Source: Enterocloster clostridioformis
GTDB taxonomy: Bacteria > Bacillota > Clostridia > Lachnospirales > Lachnospiraceae
Reading direction: 5' to 3'
Assembly: GCF_020297485.1 (NCBI RefSeq)
Contig: NZ_JAIWZC010000001.1
Span: 2,666,001-2,730,000, forward strand
DNA: 64,000 nucleotides
A program made the position numbers and the translations under genes. The notes beneath the pieces are model-generated. The model worked only from the letters and a program-made list of their open reading frames with translations. It made no database searches and was not told where the DNA came from. Below, one piece after another: positions 1 to 8,335 of the stretch (positions are counted from its first letter, which is position 1; each line of letters begins with the position of its first letter).

Positions 1-1329
1 GCCTTCCATTACCTCAAGAATCCTCTCACGGCTCATGCCCTTTCCGTTATCCCGCACACTGATGCGGATGGAATCCCTGCACCCGTGAACCGTAAGAAGA
101 ATTGTACCGTTTTCTTCCATGCCGCGGATCCCATGTCTGACCGCATTCTCCACAATGGGCTGCAATATCATGCTGGGCATCTTCACATCCAAAACCCGCT
201 GGTCAATGGACTCTTTAAACTGTATATCCCCTGCAAACCGCACATTCAGTATGTAGATATAATTTTCAGCCGCAGCCGTCTCATCCCCCACCGTGGCGTC
301 CTCCAGCCCCTTCTTCACATTGTAGCGGAAAAATTCCGCCATCTTGTCCAGAAAAATACAGGTTTTTTCCGCGTCCTCCATCATAGCCAGCTGGGCTCCG
401 GCATTGAGGGAATTAAACAGAAAATGGGGATTAATCTGGGACTGCAGGTATTTAAGACGGGCTTCCTTCAGGTGGTTTTCCATCAAAAGCTCCCGCTCCA
501 AAAGTTCCTGCTCCTTCTCCGCCCCTTCCTTTACCTTAGCCACATACTCCTCCAGGCTGCCTACCATCTGGTTGAAGGTTCTGGTGACAATGCCAATCTC
601 GTCGTTGGAATCCGTGTCCGGCATCTTTACGTTGAAGTTCCCCTGCCCCACCAGATTCGCTGTCCTCGCCAGACTGGTAAGGGGCGTCACCATATCCTTT
701 ACCAGCATCCTGAGCACCATAATCCCAGCCAGCATGACAATCATCAGAATTACCATATTGAACACCTCCATATAGCGAAGGGCTTCCCTCATGGTCTGGT
801 AACTGGCAGAGTTATTTTTAAACTGAAGCTCGTTGAGCTCCGATATACGCATGTTGATGTACTGGTACAGGGTAAGGGCCCTCTCATAAGCCTCCCTGTA
901 CCGTTCCACATTCCGTCCCCGTTTGGCCTGGACCGCATCCTGAGTCACGGCCAGATAGGATTCCGACATCATACGGATGTTTTTTTCCAGGATTTTTCCC
1001 GGCTTGTCAACTGTTTTGTCATTCAGGCGTTCTAAAAATTCCTGGTATTCCTGCTGGCTTTTATAATAGCTCTCAAGGCTGTCCGAGCTCTTTACGGACA
1101 CATAGTCCCCCATGTCCTTCTGCACATGTTCCAATGCCTCTGACAGCTCGCTCAGATTGACATTGCTGGCATAAACCGTATCCATCTTTCCGGCTATTTT
1201 ATTTACCTGGAGATAGATAAATATATTGCTTACAAATAACGTCAGTATCATAAGGGTTACGGCCAGCAGTATCTTCTTCTCCAGGCTCAGGCGGCCCCAT
1301 ATGTTCTTTCCCGGTCTTTCCATATACAT
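1..1329 (-). CDS. sensor histidine kinase, YesM family (3' end outside window)
   Basis: The reading frame is open on the minus strand from 1329 to the left edge (443 codons). It is an inner-membrane kinase: a transmembrane helix near residues 16-40, an extracytoplasmic helical sensor region of about 160 residues, a second transmembrane helix (VLMIVMLAGIMVL), a HAMP-like linker, the YesM-type phosphoacceptor motif QSQINPHFLFNSLNAG and the start of the ATPase domain with the N-box IVENAVRHG. The G-boxes begin at RDNGKGMS and the end is cut. ATG at 1329 follows AAGGA; a second in-frame ATG is at 1323. It starts 17 bases after the stop of the sugar-binding protein gene, so the two are probably co-transcribed, and such kinases usually signal to an AraC-type response regulator, which would lie to the left. 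Role in sensing a sugar through the neighbouring binding protein is inferred. Confidence 0.93.
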   Translation of the reverse strand, partial: MYMERPGKNIWGRLSLEKKILLAVTLMILTLFVSNIFIYLQVNKIAGKMDTVYASNVNLSELSEALEHVQKDMGDYVSVKSSDSLESYYKSQQEYQEFLERLNDKTVDKPGKILEKNIRMMSESYLAVTQDAVQAKRGRNVERYREAYERALTLYQYINMRISELNELQFKNNSASYQTMREALRYMEVFNMVILMIVMLAGIMVLRMLVKDMVTPLTSLARTANLVGQGNFNVKMPDTDSNDEIGIVTRTFNQMVGSLEEYVAKVKEGAEKEQELLERELLMENHLKEARLKYLQSQINPHFLFNSLNAGAQLAMMEDAEKTCIFLDKMAEFFRYNVKKGLEDATVGDETAAAENYIYILNVRFAGDIQFKESIDQRVLDVKMPSMILQPIVENAVRHGIRGMEENGTILLTVHGCRDSIRISVRDNGKGMSRERILEVMEG

Positions 1330-1346
1330 TGCCCACTTTTCCTTAC

Positions 1347-2369
1347 TCAACGCCCATGTTTCATTAGCTGGCTCACATTTTCCTTTGTGACAAACTGCAA
1401 ATCCACACTGTAATAGGAATTTGCATGTCCCTCCTGCAGATACTCCTCCAATGCCTGTACACAGTACCGCCCCATCTGCTCCGTATCGATGACAAGCGTT
1501 ACCGGAATATTCCCCTTCCTGACAGCCTCCAGAATCTGGTCTGACTTGTAATACCCCAAAAGCTGGAGCTCACCCACCTTATTGTAGTCAATCATGGCCT
1601 GATAGGCTGCCTCTGTATCTACGGCCTCGGTACACACCAGGACGTCCGGTATTCCCTCCTTGCGGAAGAATATGTTCCTTATGGTCTCGTCCGCATCCAC
1701 CTTCCCGGTGGAACGCATGGTCTCCTGTATCAGTCTGACCCTTCCCGATGTGTCCGGCGAGGTCACCAGCAGGTTGTTGATCTGTTCCGCTATCTGCTCC
1801 TGGCTGCTGTTATCCCTGTCGTGGAGCAGAAGCATCACCTCCACATCGTCCTTATCCGGCGGCACCAGCTTAAAAATCTGTTCCCCGTACTGCCGTCCCA
1901 GCTGGTAATCGTTGACCCCCACAAAGCTTATGCGGCTGGTATCCGGAGCGTCCTTGAGGACCGTGACCACGGGGATTCCCGCCTTATCGGCCTCATTAAT
2001 CCGCTCATCTATCTTATGACCGCCTGTGTATTCCAGAATGATTCCGTCCACCCTGGAGGCAATGGCCATGTCCATAAGGCTCTCCATCTCTATGGTGGAG
2101 GAAAGACTCTTGCCCATCAGCTCCACCAGGGCATTGTGCTCCCTGGCCGCCTCTCTGATGCTCTCGTACACATCCTTCCAGAAAGGCATGTCGGAATCCT
2201 CCACAATCATGACGCAGTGGTAGCGGTATTCATTTCCATCCTCCCCGCCGTCCTCCCCCACCTGCTTTAAAACATTCTGGTAATAGGAGCTGGTGACCAG
2301 TGTGAGGAACAGCACTACCAGTATTCCAGCAATTACAATTATCCGTTCCAAGCGTACCCGGTTTTTCAT
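1347..2369 (-). CDS. membrane-anchored sugar-binding protein, LacI/RbsB-type periplasmic fold
   Basis: The protein of 340 residues starts at ATG 2369, whose ATGA overlaps the stop of the upstream gene by four bases; a longer in-frame start at 2447 lies inside that gene and is less likely. It has an N-terminal hydrophobic segment (IIVIAGILVVLFLTLV), without a lipobox, followed by a type 1 periplasmic binding protein domain with recognisable elements: FWKDVYESIREAAREH, DGIILEYTGG, GIPVVTVLKDAP, FVGVNDYQLGRQYGEQI and the C-terminal hinge VTLVIDTEQMGRYCVQAL. Proteins of this kind next to YesM kinases act as the extracellular sugar sensor of the two-component system rather than as transport components. 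No ABC permease is adjacent. The ligand cannot be told. Confidence 0.88.
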   Translation of the reverse strand: MKNRVRLERIIVIAGILVVLFLTLVTSSYYQNVLKQVGEDGGEDGNEYRYHCVMIVEDSDMPFWKDVYESIREAAREHNALVELMGKSLSSTIEMESLMDMAIASRVDGIILEYTGGHKIDERINEADKAGIPVVTVLKDAPDTSRISFVGVNDYQLGRQYGEQIFKLVPPDKDDVEVMLLLHDRDNSSQEQIAEQINNLLVTSPDTSGRVRLIQETMRSTGKVDADETIRNIFFRKEGIPDVLVCTEAVDTEAAYQAMIDYNKVGELQLLGYYKSDQILEAVRKGNIPVTLVIDTEQMGRYCVQALEEYLQEGHANSYYSVDLQFVTKENVSQLMKHGR

Positions 2370-2776
2370 TGGTTTTCTGTGCCCGCCCTCTCTATCAGCC
2401 TCTCTATCCCATCCTCCGGATAGAGCTTCACCCCATACTTCCTGCACAGCTTTTCTGCGTCCGCCAGGTAGGAATCACGTTCCTCCCTGGTATCACAGGG
2501 ATGGCTCATGGCCAGGGTCTTAAGGCCCGCAGACACCATCTCGCAGAAGCAGTCCATGACTCCCAGGCCGTAGGAATAGGCGTCAATCACATGTCCGGTA
2601 TCCTCCCCGTTCACAAACTCGTATTCTTCCTTGTCCAGAGACAGGGGAATTCCCGACTTACTGGTCACATTTACCCCGCCATACCAGGTGCTGTCCACCA
2701 AAAACATATCCCCTATCCGGTATTCCATGGAACATTCATCATTCTTTTTAATAATCCGTATTCTCTGTCCGTCCAT
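2366..2776 (-). CDS. conserved hypothetical protein, first gene of the sensor operon
   Basis: This is a 136-residue soluble protein of unknown function. The start at 2776 (MDGQRIRIIKKND) follows GGGGGAAA at good spacing; an ATG at 2797 lacks a clear ribosome binding site. The N-terminal half reads as a small beta-rich domain (YRIGDMFLVDSTWYGGVNVTS), and the C-terminal half as helices with a pair of cysteines in MDCFCEM. It overlaps the sugar-binding protein gene by four bases (ATGA), so translation is probably coupled and its job probably belongs to the same signalling unit. I do not recognise the family. Confidence 0.7.
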   Translation of the reverse strand: MDGQRIRIIKKNDECSMEYRIGDMFLVDSTWYGGVNVTSKSGIPLSLDKEEYEFVNGEDTGHVIDAYSYGLGVMDCFCEMVSAGLKTLAMSHPCDTREERDSYLADAEKLCRKYGVKLYPEDGIERLIERAGTENQ

Positions 2777-2869
2777 TGCTATTTCCCCCAGCCACACATT
2801 ATAATAAAATATAGGTATCCCTCTATTTTATAGCCACCCCCGGTTCCTGTCAATCCACCTTGCAAACCG

Positions 2870-2916
2870 GCCTGCATCCCGCCCTGTTTTCAGCCTGCAT
2901 CCCACCCTGTTTTTCA
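2870..2916. repeat. two tandem copies of a 23/24-base unit
   Basis: Positions 2870-2892 and 2893-2916 are near-identical (GCCTGCATCCC, G or A, CCCTGTTTT, optional T, CA). It lies in the gap upstream of the minus-strand operon that starts at 2776. No function is evident; slippage or local duplication is the simplest origin. Confidence 0.7.
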
Positions 2917-2937
2917 CACTATCAAATCTCCCCCCGG

Positions 2938-2960
2938 CGTGATATAATCTAATTATCACG
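2938..2960. promoter_or_regulatory. inverted repeat, possible operator
   Basis: CGTGATA at 2938-2944 and TATCACG at 2954-2960 are perfect 7-base arms around an AT-rich 9-base core, which contains TATAAT-like sequence. It lies between the minus-strand sensor operon and the plus-strand gene at 3030, so it could serve either. Regulator unknown. Confidence 0.45.
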
Positions 2961-3029
2961 TTCAGACTGCGGTCTTAGCCACGAAAGGCCCGGCACACGG
3001 CAATGTAATGATATACGGGGGGGATGGTT

Positions 3030-3395
3030 ATGGTATTAAGATGTTTTTCGGCTCCGGATGAAAAGGTAAATCTCTGCTTTTATCCCTGCGGTTCCGGCAC
3101 TGGACCAGGAGACCGCGATACATACTGTCAGGAACCACTGCGCATTTATAAGACAGATTATACAATGCTCCTGCTGCCCTACCTGGAATCGGAATTCCCG
3201 GAATTTGACGTCTGCCGGGGCCGGGATAACCGCATACCTGCCGGGACCTGGAATGTCATAATACAGAAAATAGAAGCCGACATGAGCCACATCCATTTCG
3301 ACGATACTGTCTTTGACTTTTACAGCCGCTTCACCGGCTGGGTCACAGACGCATTGGATCAGGAGGATATGATTATAGCGGAGGGAAACCAGTAG
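3030..3395 (+). CDS. hypothetical protein
   Basis: A 121-residue protein with no recognised family. ATG at 3030 sits about seven bases after a run of G (GGGGGGG); ATG at 3024 is in the same frame but overlaps the ribosome binding site. Composition is that of a soluble, acidic protein (YLESEFPEFDVCRGRDN, FDDTVFDFYSRFTGWV). It stands alone with no conserved partner visible. Confidence 0.55.
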   Translation: MVLRCFSAPDEKVNLCFYPCGSGTGPGDRDTYCQEPLRIYKTDYTMLLLPYLESEFPEFDVCRGRDNRIPAGTWNVIIQKIEADMSHIHFDDTVFDFYSRFTGWVTDALDQEDMIIAEGNQ

Positions 3396-3704
3396 CCGGA
3401 CCGGACTGAAATCATCCTGCTTCTGCTCACTTTTCTGAAGTACCTTCACGTCCCGGATAATGGCCACAGCCCCCTTTTTCCTGCCGGAATCTCGGTCGCC
3501 ACGCCGCCGATTTCCAGGACAGCGCCGTCCTTTATTGCCTGTTTCACACCTTCATGGGCGCTTTGGCTTCCGGTAAAAACGGCAGCAGTGGAATGTGATG
3601 TTCAGCATCCCGCACATGGCTTTTACATCCTCTGACAGATCATAGGTAATTGTTAAAAGCAAAACTCCTTAAATGTGGATAACCCATCCGTTATGTAAGG
3701 ATAA
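3396..3704 (-). other. gap with possible frameshifted gene remnant
   Basis: On the minus strand two overlapping frames each read like coding sequence: LSEDVKAMCGMLNITFH from about 3650 and, after a frame change, FTGSQSAHEGVKQAIKDG then IGGVATEIPAGK. A further frame change would be needed to continue. This suggests a small decayed gene, but I cannot name the family, and chance open frames are possible. Confidence 0.3.
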
Positions 3705-3710
3705 ATGATT

Positions 3711-3983
3711 ATGTTATTTGGTATTATCTCAGTCGTTGTAACACTTATTTTAGTTGCTACTCAAAAGTATTTATCCAGAAAGAGAAAGATGAGTGGCGTA
3801 GTTTTGCTTTTAATTGGTACAGGCGGCCTGGCAAGCATCATATACAACTCTGCAATTAAGGATTTGGTAGTTGCAGCTGTAGAATATCTGGGGCTGCCAG
3901 GCTTTATACTTGCACCATTGTCAGGAGTTTTGCTCGGAGCAGCGACAGCTTCCCCTATGATTATTTATGCGAAGATTCATTAA
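3711..3983 (+). CDS. small membrane protein, two transmembrane segments
   Basis: A 90-residue protein with a first hydrophobic helix at about residues 2-18, a short basic linker (KYLSRKRKMSG), a hydrophobic stretch VVLLLIGTGGLASIIY, and a C-terminal helix FILAPLSGVLLGAATASPMIIY. AAGGAT precedes two in-frame ATGs (3705 and 3711); spacing favours 3711. Its 3' end abuts the transposase remnant on the other strand. Function unknown. Confidence 0.55.
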   Translation: MLFGIISVVVTLILVATQKYLSRKRKMSGVVLLLIGTGGLASIIYNSAIKDLVVAAVEYLGLPGFILAPLSGVLLGAATASPMIIYAKIH

Positions 3984-4181
3984 GAACGGCCTTAGCATAC
4001 GGGAACCTACGGAAACGCATGTTTTCGCTGGTATGGGCAGTGCGTCCTTTCCTGGCCGTGCTGCATGGATTTTTACAGAGCCAATGCCACTGACCCTTGC
4101 TGTATTGCATTTTAGGGCATCCCCATTTAATACGGTCAAAGCGGCCGGCTTCCTTTGTGACACCCAGATGTTTCATGACTA

Positions 4182-5573
4182 GTATAACTCGATTTAAATA
4201 AGCTTACAATTTAAGCATTGGTAGTAATCTGATTTCTTGGCTTACGTGTCCGTGCTTTGGGCGCACGTTTCCCTTGGTTTTCAGGACTTGCTGCTTTCGC
4301 ATTTACAACTTCATAGACGATTGTGCCCACATCCTCTTCCGAAAGATCAATCGTGTCCAAGCGGTATTTCCATTTGTAGGGGACGGGAACCTCATTGATT
4401 TCTTCAAAGTATTTCAAAATCCGTTCCTTTAGTTCCTCTTTCGAGCCTACACGAATCCCGGACAACATCTGGCGGGTCATTTTGCTGAAAAAGCCTTCCA
4501 CCATATTCAGCCAGGAGCCATGTGTGGGTGTGAACACAAATTCAAACCTTCCAGGAACTGTATTCAGATATTCCTGTGTCTCCCTGGATGTATGGGCGGA
4601 GTGGTTATCCAGTATAAGCCGTATTTTGTCCCCTTTTGGGTATTTCTCATCCAATATTTTAAGGAATGTTACAAAATCGCTGCTTTTATGAGTATTGCTT
4701 ACCAGTGGGATAGCTTCCCCGGTCAGCAGGTCAATCGCTGCCAATAGGGAGAGCGTCCCCAGACGTTTATACTCATAATCACGCTGTACGGTGGACATTT
4801 TTTCCGTACTGGCAGCCGGGGGCCTGTCCCCGGTTGTGGTGGCAATCGCTTGGATCCCGGGCTTTTCATCATAGGATAATGTATGTACCGGCTCTTCATC
4901 ACCGGCAAACGGAATCAAACTTCCATTTTCATCAAAGCGGAGTTCAACCTGTTTGTAAATGACCAGCACATCATGCATCTTCTTTTCAAAGTCAGGATCC
5001 CGTTTTTCACAATAATAGGTGACCTTATGGGGATTAAGCATTGCTTTCCTAAGTATCTTCCGGATAGAAAACTCAGATGCTGTCGCCATACGGGGATATC
5101 CTTCCTGTTCAGCAACGGAATTGATGTAGCGGGTAAGGCTCAATGGATACCATAACTCTGCCGGGAGGCCGAATGCGGAAGGCTTTTGGCAGGCAATATT
5201 GATTACCCATGCCTTTGCATCATCGGTAATTTCAATCCTGCGGCCACGGCCTTTACTGTCTTCCATGGCAGCTTTTACGCCTGATTCCATATATTTTTTC
5301 AGGCAGAGCTTTACCGTCGGTCTCGAAATATCGAGTTTGTCAGCAATGGCTTCATCTGCCATGCCATCTGATTTTAATAAGAGGATTTTGGCTCTCCTGT
5401 GGACTCTGGCTTCAACAGTCCCCTTCTGTAGAATGGACTTTAAATATGACTTATCATCATTGGAAAGAAAAATAGGCGTAGCACTCTTTGGCATCATTTT
5501 ACCTCCTGAAATGGTCTATAAGTATTATACCATTTCAGGATAATAATGTAAACTTATTAAAATAGAGTCATAC
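4182..5573 (-). mobile_element. IS630-family insertion sequence (1392 bp)
   Basis: The element is bounded by imperfect 26-base terminal inverted repeats (4182-4207 and 5548-5573, about 21 of 26 matching, beginning GTATRACTC) and flanked by TA at 4180-4181 and 5574-5575, the usual target duplication of IS630/Tc1-type elements. It carries one full-length transposase gene and has landed in an older transposase gene, whose frame is restored on its removal. Confidence 0.9.
4211..5497 (-). CDS. IS630 family transposase
   Basis: A 428-residue transposase, the full length for the family and uninterrupted. The N-terminal part has two helix-turn-helix regions (DEAIADKLDISRPTVKLCLK, then a second at about residues 85-150). 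The C-terminal DDE domain shows the three acidic residues in LSYDEKPG, LILDNHSAHTS and GSWLNMVEGFFSKM. The tail is lysine- and arginine-rich. ATG at 5497 follows AGGAGG. The element appears capable of transposition by its own product. Confidence 0.95.
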   Translation of the reverse strand: MMPKSATPIFLSNDDKSYLKSILQKGTVEARVHRRAKILLLKSDGMADEAIADKLDISRPTVKLCLKKYMESGVKAAMEDSKGRGRRIEITDDAKAWVINIACQKPSAFGLPAELWYPLSLTRYINSVAEQEGYPRMATASEFSIRKILRKAMLNPHKVTYYCEKRDPDFEKKMHDVLVIYKQVELRFDENGSLIPFAGDEEPVHTLSYDEKPGIQAIATTTGDRPPAASTEKMSTVQRDYEYKRLGTLSLLAAIDLLTGEAIPLVSNTHKSSDFVTFLKILDEKYPKGDKIRLILDNHSAHTSRETQEYLNTVPGRFEFVFTPTHGSWLNMVEGFFSKMTRQMLSGIRVGSKEELKERILKYFEEINEVPVPYKWKYRLDTIDLSEEDVGTIVYEVVNAKAASPENQGKRAPKARTRKPRNQITTNA

Positions 5574-5905
5574 TAGGGAGTTGTCATTTGGGCATGTGGG
5601 ATATCCGTATTCGTTATACCCGACTTCCTTAAGGGCGCTTTCATTTCTTGTATTGTAAGGAATCAGAGCTTTTGAAAAATGAAATTCATCTTTTAAGAAT
5701 CCATAGATGTCATAACTGTCAAAAGCGGAGTCTCCCAGGAAGGTAAGTGGATGAAAGTCGGGATGGCGGACAAAAAAATCAAAGAGGATCGGCTTAAGCG
5801 ATGAGGAATCACTAATCGATTTATCCTCATCTGGAGAGTCCGACTTCTTTTCTACAATAAGTTCAGGGTGCTGCTGCTTAAAATCATCATCTAATGCTCA
5901 TGTGC

Positions 5906-6256
5906 GGTAAAGTAACACACAAGAATTTGATAGACAGCAACTCACTATTCTGTACAAAATTTTCAAAACTAATAACTAAGATATTTAATTTTTCCAAAAT
6001 CGTCTGCCAAATATAGTAAAAAACATTTATTTTTAAAATTGAAGAAAAATTTATGATTTTATAATAATAATATTTGCGGAGAAATATTATTTTTTCGTCA
6101 AAAGTGCCGATAATAATGATAAAGGTTATGAAAATATTATAATGAAAAAGAGGAGGTGAAACCTTATTGCTGTGTTTATTCTAGTTCTTGATTAAAAAAT
6201 GGACTAGAATATATTTATAATTAACAAGTTGACGTTTTTTAGAAAGGAGAAGTATT
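5906..6256. other. AT-rich intergenic stretch upstream of the secreted protein
   Basis: The base composition shifts sharply to AT here, unlike the backbone genes. It contains several TATAAT-like words (near 6060 and 6135) and a GAGGAGGTG ribosome-binding-like sequence at about 6152 that could serve only a peptide of about a dozen codons (starting GTG AAA CCT). I see no certain gene. It probably holds the promoter of the gene at 6257. Confidence 0.5.
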
Positions 6257-6763
6257 ATGAAACCAAGAAGAAAGTTAAGTGTATTATTCAGTTTTATCTT
6301 GATGGTGGTTTTGGTATTTGCAACTACAACGACAGCATTCGCAGCTACTGGCAATAAAAAAGTAACCTCGTCTGGTAAAATGAGTATTGTACTCAATACT
6401 GGTCAAACAGGAAATTCCAGTGCAGTATCATTTAAGGTTTCAGGTTTACCCACAAACGCTGTTATTACTAAATTAGAAGTAAATACTGGTTCTCTCAGCA
6501 GTTATTCTGGTGCGATGTTAACCAATTATTTAACATTGACGAGTAGCAATAAAACCACAGCAGAAAAAATCACTTGGGGTGGGCAGGCAAATACAACGTT
6601 GAAATCAAATGGATTTCTTGCCACGAAAGCAAATGGAACATATACCATTACTTTTAACTGTACTTGTTTAGGTGGAGCTATTGTAGGTGGCATACCTACT
6701 GATGTTGGAAGTAAGACGTATTCTAGCCCATACATTACAGTATATTGGGACGATTCATTTTGA
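6257..6763 (+). CDS. secreted protein of unknown function
   Basis: A 168-residue protein with a classic signal peptide: basic start MKPRRK, hydrophobic core SVLFSFILMVVLVFA, and a likely cleavage site after TTAFA. The mature part is rich in Ser, Thr, Gly and Asn with alternating beta-strand pattern (SSAVSFKVSGLPTNAVITKL, NGTYTITFNC), suggesting an immunoglobulin-like or jelly-roll fold. One CTC cysteine pair is near the C terminus. AAAGGAG precedes the ATG at good spacing. Low GC and isolation suggest horizontal acquisition. It is followed 55 bases later by a cytosolic partner candidate. Confidence 0.8.
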   Translation: MKPRRKLSVLFSFILMVVLVFATTTTAFAATGNKKVTSSGKMSIVLNTGQTGNSSAVSFKVSGLPTNAVITKLEVNTGSLSSYSGAMLTNYLTLTSSNKTTAEKITWGGQANTTLKSNGFLATKANGTYTITFNCTCLGGAIVGGIPTDVGSKTYSSPYITVYWDDSF

Positions 6764-6818
6764 TTTTGGGAATAGGTAAAGAACATCATCAAATCTAGTA
6801 GGAAGGAGAATGTGAAAA

Positions 6819-7406
6819 ATGCGAATAGAAAATTATAACACATTCGCACAAAGTCGTCTGTTTTCGGGCACTGGAAAAATTGGGAATGTACAACTTCCCG
6901 ATTATAATGATTTTCATTTCAACACGAAACAGTCTCCTGCTATGAGCGAGGATAAATATGAAGAGGCTATTATTGAACAAGCAAAAAAAGACCAATCAGA
7001 AGGGAAATTCCAATCGGATTCAGCAGGATTTAGAAATTTAGTGAAAAGTTATGTTTCTGTTGCCTCACCAAACAGAAAAGGAATTATTACAGATGGTTTA
7101 ACAGCCATATTCAAAAATAATATTCCTCGTCCCAAAACGCTCGACATCATATCACTTATGTTTGGTGAAGTGAAATATCAAAAAGAAACTAAGAATTTAT
7201 CTTATGCTGAGTTTTACGATGGCAATGGTGAAATGGTAGCTTCGTATTCAAACGGTGGTTGGACTTTTTATGGAACAAAAGAAGAAAATGCACGTGAATC
7301 TAAGCTTTTGGGAATATATAATGCAGCATGGAGAAGTGCTGCAAAAGCGAGTCAGGGAAACAGTAATGATGTCACTATAACAGATTCCATAAATATAACC
7401 GTATAA
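6819..7406 (+). CDS. hypothetical protein, second gene of the AT-rich islet
   Basis: A 195-residue protein with no signal peptide and no membrane segment. It begins MRIENYNTFAQSRLFSGTG, has a charged helical middle (MSEDKYEEAIIEQAKKDQSE) and a C-terminal region with YAEFYDGNGEMVASYSNGG and GWTFYGTKEENARESKLLG, then a Thr/Asn-rich tail. GAAGGAGAATGTGAAAA precedes the ATG. A strong terminator follows, so 6257 and 6819 likely form a two-gene transcript. I do not recognise the family. Confidence 0.75.
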   Translation: MRIENYNTFAQSRLFSGTGKIGNVQLPDYNDFHFNTKQSPAMSEDKYEEAIIEQAKKDQSEGKFQSDSAGFRNLVKSYVSVASPNRKGIITDGLTAIFKNNIPRPKTLDIISLMFGEVKYQKETKNLSYAEFYDGNGEMVASYSNGGWTFYGTKEENARESKLLGIYNAAWRSAAKASQGNSNDVTITDSINITV

Positions 7407-7458
7407 ATACAAAAAACTAAACACCTCAATCAAGTGAAATTTTAGTAATCAATAAAAA

Positions 7459-7492
7459 GGCACCTATTGACTAATTGATAGGTGTCTTTTTT
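7459..7492 (+). terminator. intrinsic terminator of the secreted-protein transcript
   Basis: GGCACCTAT (7459-7467) pairs with ATAGGTGTC (7478-7486) with one G-U pair, followed by six T residues. Confidence 0.9.
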
Positions 7493-7862
7493 CGATTCAG
7501 AAAAGAAGCTTAGTCACCATTAACCTGACCTTAAAGCCCAACCCGCATCTATAACTGTCTTACCGTAATATGTCAGCTGGTACGTTTTACAGAGGAAAGC
7601 TTACGGACGGAAGCGACCTACCGAGCAGTAAAGTCTGAAAAAGATTTGCTGCTTTTTTTTGCGCCCATTTTTGGAAAATTGGGAGAGTGTCGGTATTGGT
7701 AAGTGAGCAGGGGAAATTTCCAGTTTTCTATCAAACAGCGGGCAGAACGCAGCTTCTAAGAGCAAGATTCTACCGCAGTACCAAATTTCGCTTATCGCTC
7801 ATTTTGTCCTTGCGGAAATCTTGTTGGGGAGTGCCTTCCTCAAGCCCTGCTTTATATATCCC
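7493..7862. other. gap without a clear gene; one terminator-like hairpin
   Basis: Nothing convincingly coding is seen. At 7624-7660 AGCAG and CTGCT, with AAA/TTT extending the stem, are followed by eight T residues, a plausible plus-strand terminator with no obvious gene before it. The sequence returns to backbone GC near 7800. Confidence 0.4.
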
Positions 7863-8073
7863 AAGATGCTGACGGCCGACATCATCCTGCAGTATGTGAG
7901 GGCCATGCAGAACTCCATGGGCAGCAACATAGAGACACTGTATAAAATCGTGGCCGACAAGGCCGAGGCGCTGGAATTCAGAGTGAGGGGGGATTCGCGA
8001 AAACGACACCCGCAGACAGGACATAGAGATTTATTACAGCTTTGTCGGCAAGATTGACTTGCCCGAAGCCTGA
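7863..8073 (+). pseudogene. C-terminal remnant of a large serine recombinase
   Basis: The frame MLTADIILQYVRAMQNSMGS through ADKAEALEFRVRG breaks at a run of six G near 7992; with one G fewer it continues as IRENDTRRQDIEIYYSFVGK then IDLPEA and stop at 8071-8073. The IEIYYSFVGKID tail resembles the end of the DUF4368 region of integrative-element serine recombinases. The catalytic and DNA-binding domains are absent. Family assignment rests on the last 30 residues only. Confidence 0.5.
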
Positions 8074-8081
8074 AAGCCCGC

Positions 8082-8130
8082 CCTATCCGGCGTAATCGCG
8101 AAACGCCGGATAGGAACGGCAAAATTTTTT
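8082..8130 (+). terminator. hairpin with perfect 11-base arms and T run
   Basis: CCTATCCGGCG (8082-8092) and CGCCGGATAGG (8104-8114) are perfect complements, followed after ten bases by TTTTTT. It lies just after the recombinase remnant and would end its transcript. Confidence 0.65.
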
Positions 8131-8335
8131 ACACTTCTATTACTTCTTTATCACACATTAGCAAAGAAAGCGGGTGTATCATCCAAAGTTTGTCCGGACA
8201 GTCTGAAAAGAGTTCATGTAAAGAAATCTGATGGTATTTAGCAGACATAAATTGAGTGACAACACTCAGTAAAATCAATGGGTTTCGGCGTTTATCCAAC
8301 GCCTGCTGACAGATCATCATAGGAGAAAAACGCAA
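8129..8335 (-). CDS. small uncertain open frame or gene fragment
   Basis: A 68-residue frame beginning TTG CGT (or ATG at 8320, MMICQQALDKRRNP). Codon use looks coding (SVVTQFMSAKYHQISLHELF) but no family is recognised and no ribosome binding site is convincing. It overlaps the end of the frame at 8292-8543 in another frame, so the two may be parts of one decayed gene. Confidence 0.3.
   Translation of the reverse strand: MRFSPMMICQQALDKRRNPLILLSVVTQFMSAKYHQISLHELFSDCPDKLWMIHPLSLLMCDKEVIEV

Larger units (their letters stand above)
3990..5905 (-). pseudogene. DDE transposase remnant, split by the IS630-type element
   Basis: Two fragments belong to one protein. The 5' part (5576-5905, minus strand) reads ILFDFFVRHPDFHPLTFLGD then SAFDSYDIYGFLKDEFHFSK and ends ...YPTCPNDNS. 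The 3' part (about 3990-4179) reads LVMKHLGVTKEAGRFDRIKW then CPKMQYSKGQWHWLCKNPCS. Removing the inserted element and one TA copy gives an uninterrupted frame across NS|LV. Both outer ends are lost: a stop precedes the 5' part at about 5906, and the 3' part runs out after FRRFP near 4005. Features resemble IS4/IS1182-like cysteine-rich transposases; exact family uncertain. Confidence 0.75.

Noticed and set aside
85..1035. Long plus-strand open frame (316 codons)
   Set aside because: It is the shadow of the YesM kinase on the other strand; the kinase has all expected motifs.
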